Below, piece after piece: positions 52,377-64,000 of a stretch of 64,000 bases of DNA. Position 1 is the first letter of the stretch. Each line of letters begins with the position of its first letter. The position numbers and the translations under genes were made by a program. The notes beneath the pieces were generated by a model. It made no database searches and had not been told where the DNA came from. It saw only the letters and a program-made list of their open reading frames with translations. Origin of the DNA: Azadirachta indica (lineage: Eukaryota > Streptophyta > Magnoliopsida > Sapindales > Meliaceae); NCBI GenBank assembly GCA_022749755.1, contig CM040440.1, positions 5,257,269 to 5,321,268 on the forward strand. The letters run 5' to 3'.

Positions 52377-52429
52377 GCAAAACCTTATCTGTTTGTCTCA
52401 ACAGACAAGATAAACAGATAAGGTTTTGC
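52377..52429. promoter_or_regulatory. 18-bp perfect inverted repeat in the NAC leader
   Basis: Arms 52377-52394 and 52412-52429 are exact reverse complements (GCAAAACCTTATCTGTTT). Between them GTCT and AGAC can also pair around a CAAC loop, leaving a 5-nt bulge (AAGAT) on one side. The near arm ends 26 nt upstream of the first NAC ATG, so it should lie in the mRNA leader and form a stable stem. Confidence 0.85.
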
Positions 52430-52440
52430 ACAAAGATATA

Positions 52441-52467
52441 TTTGTATATATATAGATATATATATAA
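52441..52467 (-). promoter_or_regulatory. TATA-rich tract, likely NAC core promoter
   Basis: On the minus strand CTTATATATATATC followed by more TA repeats, about 90-115 nt upstream of the NAC start. If used, transcription would begin near 52435, putting the hairpin almost at the 5' end of the mRNA. Confidence 0.4.
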
Positions 52468-55400
52468 GAGAAGAGAAGTACTGGAAAAACCGAAAGGAAG
52501 GAAAAGGCAAAGGGAAGATAACTTGTGGCCTCTGTGGTGGCTAAGGAAAGAGGAAAGACAATGTTCTTTACATATAGAAAGAAGAAATTCCAAAGTTAAA
52601 TTAATTAATTAATTTGTTCAAATCCTACCTTGACTAAAACTCTTTTATCTTCTTTTCTCTTCTCTTCTTGACTTTGGAATTGCTTTGTTTTGACGGGTCG
52701 TTTCACAAACGTGTAGGAAACGGAAAAGGCTGTGAAACATCCCCTCACTGTTTCGGGTCAAGAGACACGCGCTCGTCTACAGTGTAACGCACGTGTGTCA
52801 CGTTTGATAATACCAAGGATTTTATTTTCAGACTACTTTCGTTTGAAAGATGAATTAATGCAATGATAATGATAATGATAATCGAATCAAAATCATTCTA
52901 TTCTTAATACGACTCAATTGTAATACTGTTTCTCTTGATCTGAAACTGATGTTCCAATTGTAAATACTTTGATACAGATGATATATAAGCTGTGCATTAC
53001 ATATAACCTAGTCCAAGCTTATACCAACATATCAAAACCTGAATTTAATTACCCTTAAATTAAGATTATAAATTTCTAATTTCTAATTTTATTGATTAAT
53101 TAAAATTTATTTATTTATTATTATGATGAGATAATGTTAACGTTAAATTCACTGTTAATAATATTGTACTTGAAAAATAGGATCTTATGTAGATTTAAAT
53201 TTATTTAATCTTTTAAAATATATATATGTATATTTTTTTTATTAAGGTCAACATTTATTTTTGATTTATTACCAATGACACATATACCAGATTTAAGCAT
53301 GGTATATCACTTTAAATACGTTATTAATAAAATGAAAATAAAAATATTAAATATTTTTTCATTATTCACAATTAATGATCTCTTAAAATTAATTTACTTA
53401 TTGATTCGCAAGAAGTAAAATATTAATCAAATTATGTACTATTTTATTTGTTTTAATAAATAAAAACTATGTAATATAAGAGTAAAAATACGAGTTCTTT
53501 GGACTTCACGGGAAATTCATCAACTATATATAATAAATGGTAGTATAACATATTAATTTTTTCTTAACAACTATATATATATATATATGTGTGTATATGT
53601 ATGGTTGACACGGTATAAAAGAAAAGTTGTTGAATATTTCGAACACTTGGACCTCCAAAGTTGAATTGTTAGCTGCATTGAATTGATGAAGTGATGAATT
53701 GAAGAGGTTTAAATGATAGCACTTTTAGATTTAACAATCTATTATCATCAGTGGTGTTGAACGTGATTGTTTATTTTGATAAGATAATAACTTTTGACCT
53801 CTACATATATACATTATATACAATGCATTTGAGCTATCAATGAAGCCAAATTAACGTCCCAATTCAGCAAAGCTTTTCATCTTCGAGTAGTCACTTTTTG
53901 TCTCTTGCATGTATATGTATATATAGACTAAAGCCGGCATTTGCATTTGTCCAATTTCAAGAAGCACAAGTTCTCGTATAAAAACCGACAACCAATTTAT
54001 AGACTTGGAGAAACACAAACACAAACCAAATTCCCATCTGGTTTTATAAGTTAGTCAACCATGAAAATGATGGATTTATATATGATTAATTAATTAATTA
54101 ATTAATCAGGACATAATGCATGGTAATTAATGTTTGCTAGAAGTTTGAAAATTTAATTTGAACATAACGCCTCTAGATGCGTGTGTTTTTGAAACAAAAA
54201 CAAACATCGATCTAGTTTTCTATGAATAGGAGATAATTTTTATACACTAAGTTGGTCGTCCTTGGGATTCTTTGTATTGTGTTGTACCTCGAAGTTGACA
54301 TTACTTAATGAGCTGCGAGATTCGTTATAATGGAAGGCCATGATTTTGATGTTTGATGTTTCTATTTTATATAAATAGATATATATATATATATATATCA
54401 CATATGTATATAAAATTTATTTTACAATATTATCAATTTATATATCTACCTTCTTCTTAATTAAAATCTCTGACTGTTTCATTAATATTAATTGGCTAGC
54501 TAGCTGTTTTCAGCTGTCTCTTCTCCCCTCAATTATCCCTAATATTCTATAATTGTTGTCTCTAATTTGTTTGTTGTATTTTATATTCTATCCTGTCATG
54601 AAATTAAAAAGGATGACAACTTATTTATTTTTTTCTCAATGTTCTCGATTTCGGTCTCTCTCTCTCTTTTTTTTAATCTTAATTTGGACATGTTATTCTA
54701 TAATTAAGGAAAAATTGTAACTAAGCGTACATACAATGAGGCAGATTCATATTAATTTTAAATGAATTTTAGGAAGTAAATGGTAAAATATTTTGATCAT
54801 CATATATACAACCTAAATAAACTTCCTAAAATATAATTGTTAGCAAGGATACATGTCATATGATAGCTTTATGCGCATAATAATTCTCAAATTAGAGTAT
54901 ACGAAGAAAGGAATAATTTAATTAGGTAGAATATATTTCAATTTACAAAGAATGGTATATTGTAGTCGCATTTTCCTTTTACCTTTTAGTTTACCAGTGT
55001 ACATTTAGGCAATGAAAGAGGCCACGAGCTTAGATTCCCTGAGGCTAATTAAGCACATCATTTTCTTATGACAAGAGCATTGATGCGTGCGTGTGTGTGT
55101 ATATATAATATAATCTTTAGATAAGATTCACTTATGATTACAAAGTGGCCATTTGCACTGCCCAAAGGGTGTAGGCTACAAATACCACCTACACTACACA
55201 AAAGCAACCAACTTCTCCCTCTCTCTCTCTCTCTCTCTCCACAGGAATTTTTTTTCCAGAAAAAGAGAATATTTGATGGAACCAAACCTACAAAGAAACG
55301 AGAAGGACAGAGGCCGAGGCCTGAACAAATTGCGCATAATTGTTGAATAGAAACAACACATTTCATGAGGCTGGATCTTTAGTTGTAGGCCTAAAAAAAA

Positions 55401-56317
55401 TAAAGATGAGTCAACTCTGGCCCAACAGAGTTGCAGCCCCTTATCAATGCGGCAGCCCATCTATCTCACATCTGTTACCTTCGGCCCAGCTTACTCTCTC
55501 TCTATAGTGGTTTTGCTGCCGACAGCCTACCTCATGTTGGATATGGGTGGAAATACCCAATCTCCAACCTTTCTGTTAAGATTTCGTTCGTTCCGTTTTT
55601 GTTTTGTCGTTTTGGTTTTATGTTTTTCCTTCTTTCCTTCTTTTCTTCTTTTCAATGCTATAATAACCGTTATTAATTAATTATTTATATCTTTTAAATT
55701 TTAAAAAAAAAAAATTCTACCCACAGCAACTTGAAGGGCGAGGGCGTGACTACTGACTACGAGCAGTTCTCCTGTGTAAATTCCTTCCCACTTGATACGA
55801 CCCATCGTTGTTTTTCTCGAAAAAGTTTATTACAGTAATTATTTAGTTAAATACATATACCAATACAAAATTCTTATTAAGAATCAAATTTTTTAATATG
55901 AAGAGTAGCTACCTTTCTTTTAATTAATTATACTTGAAAGGGAGATCCAGTGTTTCCCGAGTTACAAAAATTGATTAAGATTAACGATAATGAGTGCTTC
56001 TCATTAAAAGCGTATACCCATGTCAATGTATCACTCGTGTCTCTATTACAATACCGGCATTTGTAGAAGAAGAATTGAGTCCAGATATATTGTAATTAGA
56101 TTTTTTGTTTTTAATTTTTTTCTGTCAACAAGTACATCTTCTTTTTCGCCTAACACTTTGTTTTGGGGTAGAAAACACCAGACGTATGTACAAACAATAT
56201 AGATGGTAGATAGCATCCCCAATTTTGGCAATGGAAAGGAAAAGGGGCAGAAAATTACAAAACTGTTGTTAAAAACAAACTTAACAAAGAGATTGAGGCT
56301 GTAGTCTTAATTAGGTA
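52468..56317. other. Intergenic region between NAC and GDPD genes
   Basis: Upstream DNA of the NAC gene, then AT-rich spacer. TA runs near 53571-53588, 54377-54398; ATTA run near 54088-54104; CT run at 55218-55238. The frames at 55058-55680 are low-complexity or lack any domain. ACACGTGTGTCACG-like sequence near 52786-52802 resembles a G-box. No gene recognised. Confidence 0.5.
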
Positions 56318-58213
56318 TTAATGCTGTATCAATTCTGGAATAAGCTTCAAAAGAAAGCTAAGCTCCTTCTGTGAGAACTGGGGTTTTGCTGTCACCTGCT
56401 CATCCCCTCCATTTAAATTCTCCTCTTCATCCACCTTTGCTGACTTTATCAAATCAGACACTGCCTCTGTAATCTCTGGAACCAAATCAACTATTACTCC
56501 ATCGATACCCATCAAATGTTGCATGTACACGGCCTCGGACACATTACTGCAACACATAATCAAAATCAGAAAATTTCTTAAGGAAGAAGATTTTAACATC
56601 GGACAGATGGTATTGGAAAGTGAAAAGCATACTTTAATTTGCCGTATGTGAGGAGGGAAAGCTTGGCGTCTTTAATCTTGGTAACTGCCCCTGGATTTCT
56701 GAATATTCCTTTAACCTCTGAAACAATTCCTTGTAAACCACCCTCCAAGCACAGCTTGATAGCTTCCTCCAAGGAATTTCTCCTTACGTCATAGAAAGTT
56801 TCTGTTGCTCCATTTGTCAAAAAGAAAACAGGGTAGGTGCTCTGCAATTTTCTGACAAGCAGGGCTGCATCTGGTTGGAAACTTGAGAAAATAATGGGTC
56901 TGTTTTCAGCATACTCAAAGACCACCTTCAGAATGGCTTGAAGAACCCGAATGAGATAATCTTGCTGGTAGACAACGTGGTCATCGAATTTCAACTCAAT
57001 ATTGAAGCCCAAAGTAGGCTCTACTTTTTGAAATGCGTCCTGGAGTGTGCAGAGTGAATCATCAGTTTCAACATGCCAGTTCAAAATTTTCCCATCTTTT
57101 GTTTTCCTTAGCAAAGGTTTTCCCCGTTTTCCCGGTTCTTTTTGGGGGCCATAGCAGAGAAATTCTGACAAGCTTAGTTCTGTTACTCTCTTCTCAAAAA
57201 TAGTTCCCTGAATTACCAAAACATTAAAAGAAAATTGCTTAGCTTAGAGTTAAAAAAAAAAAAAAAAAATTAGCACGAATTTGAGTGATGGAGAGACAAG
57301 ATGGCAGGAACTTACATTATCTTCAGAGAGGATGAAGTTGTCATGGAAAATGACTGGGCAGTCATCCTTTGTCACCTACAAAAATGACATTTTTTCTTTA
57401 ACTTTCCCGTAAATTCGAATTTTCAATTCAAAATTCCTACAAATTTATAAACACCACCAGTAATATCCTTAAAACAAAAAAACGAAACCAAAATTAGTAA
57501 TCGTAAGAAAAAGAAGAAAATAGCAAATTTTTTTTTCCCAAAAGAAAAAGGAAACGTCACGTGGCAGTGGCGCCAATTGCGGGAAGCAATAAAGACAAAG
57601 TTTGTCGTACGCGGCGAGCGTACAACGAACTGATCAAACATCGTGCTCTCATGTTGCAATAACAATCAAACTAACATTAAACCCAGAAGACTTTATCCAG
57701 TTTCCGATCCAAAAATAGCGGCGATCCCTCCCAGTCGGAAAAGGGAAAAAGGAAAATAACCCGGAATAATTTCTTTTTAAAAAAAAAGACGTAACTAAAT
57801 CACACAAAGGCTCACCTGAACGTCGAATTCAATAAAATCAATCGGATATTTAGCAGCGGCATTAAACGACATGATGGAGTTCTCTTTAATGGCTTTCATT
57901 CTCTTATCAGACGACTGCAACACATTCATTCCATGTCCTCTGTGTCCTGCCACTAAAAACTTCGGTATCTTAAACGACGCCGCCTTCTTGAACTCCACAC
58001 CTACATATGAAACCCAAACACGTCAGAACCACATCAAAGATCCCAAAAGTCCGACTATCGGACGGTGAAAGCTACATCTGAGACATCATTAGAAGAGACC
58101 ATTAATTCTATGTTACCTGTCGAGAAGCGCGTGGGGCAGAGAGTGAGAGAAGCATTTTCCGGGACTTGGTCGAGAGACGGCACGTCGGAGACATGAACGG
58201 CTTTCAGAGCCAT
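56318..58213 (-). CDS. Glycerophosphodiester phosphodiesterase, GDPD1/2/3-like
   Basis: Five exons in transcript order: 58213-58117, 58000-57816, 57375-57316, 57207-56633, 56546-56318; 381 aa. The catalytic core is plain: AGHRGHGMN (His52), KENS (Glu72), FIEFDVQVTKDD (Glu90, Asp92) and VIFHDNFI (His105), followed by GFNIELKFDD and IIFSSFQPDAA. These are the metal-binding and acid-base residues of the GDPD TIM-barrel family. The enzyme cleaves glycerophosphodiesters such as glycerophosphocholine to sn-glycerol 3-phosphate and an alcohol. In Arabidopsis the small GDPDs act in lipid turnover, notably under phosphate starvation; GDPD1 is plastid-located. The N terminus here has no evident secretory signal. 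The start at 58213 gives MALKAVHVSDVPSLDQVPEN, typical of the group. Function is well supported; the exact orthologue (GDPD1, 2 or 3) is not. Confidence 0.93.
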
Positions 58214-59810
58214 GGCCTTTTTTTTTTTTTTCTTCAAAAAAACAGAGCTGTTTCAAAAGAGACAGGGACTTATCGGGTATTTGGAAGATTGTTGTTAGGA
58301 AGGTGCTTCTTTGGGGTATTTATCATGGATTTTAGTGAAGGGTAGCAGACGGGACGGGATCTCCGATTAGAATATTCTCTTCACATGTCATATGCTTAGC
58401 ATATTCGTTGGTTTTTTTTTTTTTTTATTTTTTTATTTTTTAACAATAGCACATTCTTTGTTTAATTTCTCCTTCAGTTGCACCGTCAAGGATACAACGG
58501 ATTGCATTTATTCCGTTAATCAAAGGTTACTGCTTAACATGTGAACTTCCTTTTGTAGGTTCGTGGGGTCTAATTAATGTTTAATTATATATAATTTAAT
58601 ATTTGTTTACATTTATAAACAGATACTTAACATTGACTACATTTAAGTTCTTGAAACAAAGATTTTATTTTTCGAAATGTATTAATCAAATAATTTTGTA
58701 ATTTTTCTCTTCTTGTCGAAATGAATCGTTTCATTTGTAAAGGCAAAAAAATAATTTAATATCGATAATTTTATATAAACATATTTTTATATTTATTATG
58801 TTATGTTGATTAATATTACGTGCCAATATAATTTATTATTATTTTTTTAATTGACAGGGGTGGAATTTTATTATCAGACGGCAGCGTTAGGGAAGAAGTT
58901 GTTAAAGGCTAATAAGAATTAGCACACCTTCGTTGGAGTGAAATTAACATATAACAACAATTAGAGCGCCTTCTATCGTGTAAAAGGGTACGTTGGGAGG
59001 AAAGAAGCAACGCGCCGCGACAGAAGAGGGAAAAACACGCTCCCATCAGATTTCCCCGGAGTAAGATCAGTCACGTGATATAGCGTTTTCTTTTTTTTTT
59101 TCTTTTTTTTTTTTTTGGACAAGGGGGATAATGTTTCGTGGGATAATAAGCTTCTGGAACAAAAGCGGAATATTCAACGAATATGTGGTGGAATCTGGCG
59201 CGGGTAGAGTTGACCTGAAAAGGAAACCCGGTGCGCGCTTAACGCGCAAAAGGTGGACGAGTATGAGACGGTGCGCCTACATGATTTCCTATCAAATATG
59301 AGTGGACGACACGTGTGATCAAACAATTGGATAAGATAATGTTAAAAAAATTTGTTTTGTCTGAGTCATTCTGAGCGTATCAAAATTGAAGGGATGCGCC
59401 AGCAGGCATTACTCGTTAATGGATAAGAGGTTATTGGTTAACGCTGAGTGTCCATGATGTGTAGCCAGACGGATCCACCTACTACTTGTCCCAAACGTGG
59501 GAGCGTTTTAGATCCACTACAGAAAATAATCATAATTATTATACATTACAATAAAATATGCGTGATATATAAGGAAAACTATATTTTTTTTATTTATTTA
59601 ATATTTTAGTTTCAATAATGGTTAGGATGAGATCAGAACATTATTAATTAAAATATATATGGGCACGGAATTATTCTAGGCCTAGATGGTAAGCGACCAC
59701 GTTTTTAATGGAAATTGAGATGAACGGTGGGGTGATGTGAAAAAGGTAGCTTTTGAATTGGCTGGCGGAAATGGAATAATGGGGAGAATCGGTCAGATTA
59801 AAGAGGCTAT

Positions 59811-59841
<31 letters not shown>

Positions 59842-62573
59842 GGGCTGCTATGAATGCGAAATTAAAAAGATTAGTTTCTTGTTGGTAAATTAAAGTTGTC
59901 AAAAGAAATTGAGATCTGTTGAGACTATGTGTAAGAAATAATTGAATAACTATAATTTTGAGAAATGTGAAGAACAAGAATAAGAAAAGCAGGAATTTAC
60001 ACGTAAATTTTAAGTTTAAAGTTGTTCCTTTTCAGCTACTCCAAGAAAAATATTTTTTACGCCAAAAGTATGTGTATTTATTTAATGATAAAATCTTAAC
60101 ACAAATGGATATATATATATATATAGTTTAGAGACGTGGATAATAATTTAAAATTAAATAACATTAATGAATTCACATGCAGAACATGATTCCATATGCA
60201 TGATTAATCTATTGGAGTAGCCAAGCGAAGATGAGATAGATGATGAACATTTTGCCTTAAATGGCTAAAAGGAACCATCCACTTAACCACGGGTGCAGGC
60301 TGTAATAATGTGACATATTATTATATATATATATATATAATTAGTTCACTTTAGTAGTAGTGGGGATCGAATCACCTCCTTTTTATTTTTTAAGTCAATC
60401 ACATTCTCGATTTATGCTTGTTATATTCCCTTTAAAAAATAAACAGTCGGAGGATACTGCCCAGTACCTAGTCGTTTTCTTTGACGTTAAGGTGATTTGG
60501 AGTTAAAAATGACTTGTTTAAACTTAATTATACGGTTACAGACCATTATCAAAGATTTCAATTTCATGGTTCAAACTTCGAATGATGAAACTTTTTTGTC
60601 TTCGTACCAATATTTCCCCCTACCCCTAACCCTACCCTTACCACGGAACGATCGCCCCATTAGAATTGAAGCACAAAAGGGTTGCAGGCAGCAGCTGCTG
60701 ATTGAATAAGGAGAGGACACCTCCTCTTTATTATGGTAGGTATCTTTGGATGTCAGGACTGGCCCTACGAAAAGGGCCACTCTTCAATACACTTGTCAGA
60801 AAAGAGAGAGAAGTAGGACTTTTTCTTACGATGATTTGGACCACATGATCATTAAATGTCTATGTTTACACAAGCAATTTATATGCTGGAAAGAAAATAT
60901 CATCATTAACTAATGATATTTTAACTTTGCTTAATAGCAACTGGAGTATTTAATCTTAACAATTTCGCCAACGTTTTAATCAGAAAGTATTGGTTAAAAG
61001 AATAAAAATAATAATAATAATTTTAATAAATTAAATTTGCATATTAATTAATGAATAAAGCATCGTCTTTTAATAAAATTAGATTAGCCCGTTCATTAAC
61101 AAAATTCGCATATTTTTTGATGTTCTTAATGGGCTTGCTTATATCGGGCTGCTAGATGATATTGGGCTCAGCTTTGTGGAAAGAAAGCCCAATGACTTTC
61201 TTTCGCCTAACGAGTAAGGCACTTAACTTTAGGTAATGTTTTGTACTACTAAATTTTCACTTTTAGTATCTTGTACTTTATCTCACAACGACTGAAATTT
61301 CTAACTCACAGTATTTCAATACTAAAAAAGTTGAACTTGAAAAGTATTGCGGACATTTGTGACTAACAAACGTTTATTCAAGACTAACGTTGTTTAAATC
61401 TTTCGTCAAGAAATTCCCGCTAAGCAATTCATGTTTAAGCTATGTTTGGGCCATCATGAACTGATTGATGTGAGCACACTTTTCCAAGTTTCATAGAATG
61501 TCGATGCAAAATATTAGGTTTAGGTTTGGGAGGCCTACTACAAACTACAAGGAAGATCTGTTTTGTGGGACTACTCGGTTGCTGGATCTGCAATCACAAC
61601 CGTTGAATTTATTATGATACGAACAAGGAATTAATAAATGTACAAGATTTATTTTATTTTATTTTATAATTTTAAATATTAAATTCGTTTTAAATTGTAA
61701 GAAAATCCTCCAACTTCTATCGATTGTCATGGCTCACGCATGTTTCTGTTGTTAACCTTACCCTACGGTTCAATAAAATCATTTGCAAATAATCGATTTC
61801 CACGAAAGTCAACGTTCTCCCTGTGGGGTATAGATTAGCTTTCATAGACGTGTCAGCCAAGAGTAACGAGACAGACTAAGACTAGACTACCGTCCTAATT
61901 TTGGATGCGGACTACCCGAAGCACCCGTTAGACATAACGGCTACATTTATTTTCAAATAATTCCTTTAACAAATTGTTGCTAGAACAATATTTTTTGTCC
62001 GGTGTGAAATTTGACTGCATGCTATGCTATGCAACGGAATTACATGTTTACAGATGGTTGACAGAAGAAGAGTGAATGGTGTGAGTGGACAACATAAGTT
62101 GAATGAAAAGGATAAATAATTGAAATGAGAGAGACGATAACAATAAATGAGAGAGGAAGAAGATGAGGAAGGAATGAAAGCAGGCATTAATGGGGAAGAC
62201 AAGGCCATTAAATATTTGCTGAGAAGGTTACTTAATTGCTTGCGTTTATCGCTGCAATTGTCTTTTCCTTCTGCCTTCTTCATTGCTACCCTCATCTGCC
62301 TACTCTCTCTCATCTCTGCAACCCACCTCCCCAGATCACATTTAATGCTCTCTTTCGCCCTTCATCAGTCTCTGCGGTAAATTAATTAATGTAAACGATT
62401 AAAAATTTCATATAAAACTTTGTCAACTTTTACAAAATTTCACCGCATGCCATTCCATGCCCGCGAGGCAAAACCAAACCATGGTTTTCTTAATAGCTCC
62501 ATAAACATATTTAAAGCTGGCATAAAATGCCAGTTATGAGTTTTATATTAGATTCTAATCATTGTTGTTTTCC
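58214..62573. other. Intergenic region between GDPD and DRB genes
   Basis: AT-rich with T-runs at 58410-58440 and 59091-59115, TA runs at 59811-59840, 60111-60125 and 60324-60340. The GDPD promoter must lie at the left end; a TATAAATA-like sequence is weak (near 58316-58325). Sequence around 58980-59260 is less AT-rich and contains GCGCGCTTAACGCGC, a local palindrome at 59232-59246. Frames at 60497-60780 and 61966-62380 have no domain. No gene seen. Confidence 0.5.
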
Positions 62574-64000
62574 TCATAACTTTAGATCGTTGAACTCAGA
62601 ACTCAGTTGAGTTGGTTTGTTGAATAACATTGAGTTGGCTGGTGAGACCTCTGCTACTGTTGCTGCTGCATCTGTTTGTGTGGATGTTGGAGTAGTAGCA
62701 GCAGGAGAAAAGCTTATGTTCGGTGGAGAAGCTTCACGCATTAACGATGACGAAGGGGTTCTCATTGGTGATGGTGGTGCTGCACAAACTGGAATCACTG
62801 ACCTAATTTGAACTGCCGGGGCAATCCTTTGCTGGTTGAAACCTCCAGTGTACATGGATTTTGCCCTGATACGAGTTGGTGTAATTGGAGATGGATTTAA
62901 AGACCTAAAAAACTTATTACCATTAATCTCAGCTGTCTTAAGCTTACTAGTATCAGGTTGAGGAAATAATGGCTTGTATATAGAACTTTTTGCTCCATAC
63001 AGAATACTGCTTGAATTTGAACTGCTTGAACCTGCCTTTTCAGTGGATTTCTTGATGATATCTTGTTTCATGCGAAGCCATTCTTCCTCATCCTTCTGAT
63101 TCTCTTCAAGTGTGGCCAGAGGAGTCACTTGCGAGTTGGGCCTAACTTGTATAGGAATGGGTCTATTTGAAGGGTAGAGAGATGGATGATTGTCTGAATG
63201 TGCAGTTGGTAGTAAGATCTTTGAAGTTGCTCTAGGTGGAGGTGGAGGAAGGAGAGACATAAAGCTATTTTGTTTTTGTGTTGAAACATCTAAAGCAGAA
63301 TCCATCAACATATCCAGAAGCCTCAACTGTCTATACTGTAAGCAGTTACTGGAGGTTGAAGAAGATGCAGAGCTACTGTCTCTATGACTCCTAACAATTC
63401 TTCTTCTTGCTTGATTTTGATCCCTTCTTCTAGCATTTCTGTTATCATCTTTGGCTCTAAAATTTGAGAGAACCCTTGCCACAGTTGCCTGATCCTGTTC
63501 TTCACGGTTGTCTGTTTCTTTATTTGTCAATGAATCCAAATTGGGCACTGCACAAATACGGATATATGTATTGATCATGCTAAAATACAAGAGGCCTAAA
63601 CATGAAGACAATCTTAAAATTGGAAATCAGAATATACTTCTTTTCAAGGCAGACCAAGCTGCAATTGCAGCATTCTTCTCAGCTTGTTTCTTTGTCTTGG
63701 CTGGTTCACCAGTAAAATTCATACCAGCAAGCTCCACAGTACAAGTGAAAATTGGGACATGACCAGGGCCTGATCTTACAGTGGTATATACAGGGAGGTT
63801 CAAACCAGCCCTGTGAGCAGTTTCTTGAAGAAGATTCTTATAAATTCCAGTTTCATCCTTCATCATATACCAAAGAGTAGAAAGATAATAAGATGATGGA
63901 AATTAAACAGAAAATAACATGCTTAAACCTCTTAACCAATGAAGAAACCAATCTAATTTCTATATAAGATACAAAAAAAATCAACTTACAAGAACTCTAG
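62574..64000 (-). CDS. dsRNA-binding protein, DRB2/DRB3/DRB5-like (3' part; 5' end outside window)
   Basis: Visible exons in transcript order: the end of an upstream exon (64000-63990, codons for RVL), 63857-63638, and the last exon 63547-62574; phases agree. Exon 63857-63638 encodes a complete second dsRNA-binding domain: DETGIYKNLLQETAHRAGLN, YTTVRSGPGHVPIFTCTVEL, then the conserved KTKKQAEKNAAIAAW helix. The last exon encodes a long, Ser/Pro/Arg-rich tail of about 320 residues containing VIPVCAAPP, shared with DRB2-type proteins. These proteins bind dsRNA in the nucleus and cytoplasm and modulate DICER-LIKE small-RNA pathways. The first dsRBD must lie right of 64000. The specific paralogue is not resolved. 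Confidence 0.9.

Noticed and set aside
55058..55460. Minus-strand frames containing an RERERE stretch
   Set aside because: The stretch is encoded by the CT/GA microsatellite at 55218-55238; no domain elsewhere.
60617..60642. CCCTAACCCTACCC-like sequence, possible interstitial telomere repeat
   Set aside because: It has only about two imperfect units and lacks the plant TTTAGGG (CCCTAAA) periodicity.
60497..60780. Overlapping frames of about 70 codons on both strands
   Set aside because: No domain, no splice context, and Pro-Leu repeats derive from a CCCTA-rich tract near 60620-60640.
62147..62380. Frame beginning with an acidic EEEDEEG run and a hydrophobic stretch
   Set aside because: It looks like a small secreted or membrane peptide at first sight, but it has no conserved context and overlaps a comparable antisense frame; insufficient evidence.

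Overview
This is a window of nuclear DNA from a plant, almost certainly a eudicot. All gene models are split by AT-rich GT-AG introns, and the proteins belong to plant families: plastid esterase/acyltransferases, a NAC factor, a QALGGH zinc finger and a DRB-type dsRNA-binding protein. The intergenic DNA is very AT-rich and full of TA, ATT and pentanucleotide runs. The species cannot be fixed from sequence alone; a rosid such as Citrus would fit, but that is a guess. I found no rRNA, tRNA, CRISPR array or coding transposon.

Layout. 1-1013: decayed 3' end of an esterase/acyltransferase gene. About 3245-5025: a 1.7-kb AT-rich, nearly palindromic, non-coding repeat. 5468-13138 (+) and 17308-22418 (+): two complete tandem genes for plastid PES-type esterase/acyltransferases (709 and 714 aa by my splicing). 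13139-17307: AT-rich spacer with two MITE-like foldback sequences. From 24.5 kb on, every gene is on the minus strand: single-finger C2H2 repressor (24491-25054), Atos/FAM214-like protein (27776-32002), inactive shikimate-kinase-like SKL1 (35373-37843), BAR-domain protein with a disordered tail (38575-43547), small MGCG protein predicted to be myristoylated (45651-47072), NAC factor (51290-52350), glycerophosphodiester phosphodiesterase (56318-58213), and the 3' part of a DRB2/3/5-type gene (62574 to beyond 64000).

The spliced reading frames close exactly (exon lengths sum to multiples of three, phases match) for both PES genes, the Atos, SKL1, BAR, NAC and GDPD genes. The MGCG gene closes only with a non-obvious donor site. 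The genes do not form a pathway. From memory of Arabidopsis, the gene order matches a merged version of two duplicated segments (At3g26820-At3g26932 and At5g41070-At5g41130), so the window looks like an ancestral-type block.

Most notable: the three-copy PES array with one clean intron loss; the composite palindrome just upstream of it; an 18-bp perfect hairpin about 26 nt upstream of the NAC start; two foldback elements in the PES spacer; and an extra segment of about 600 bp in one PES intron carrying an unidentified antisense reading frame.
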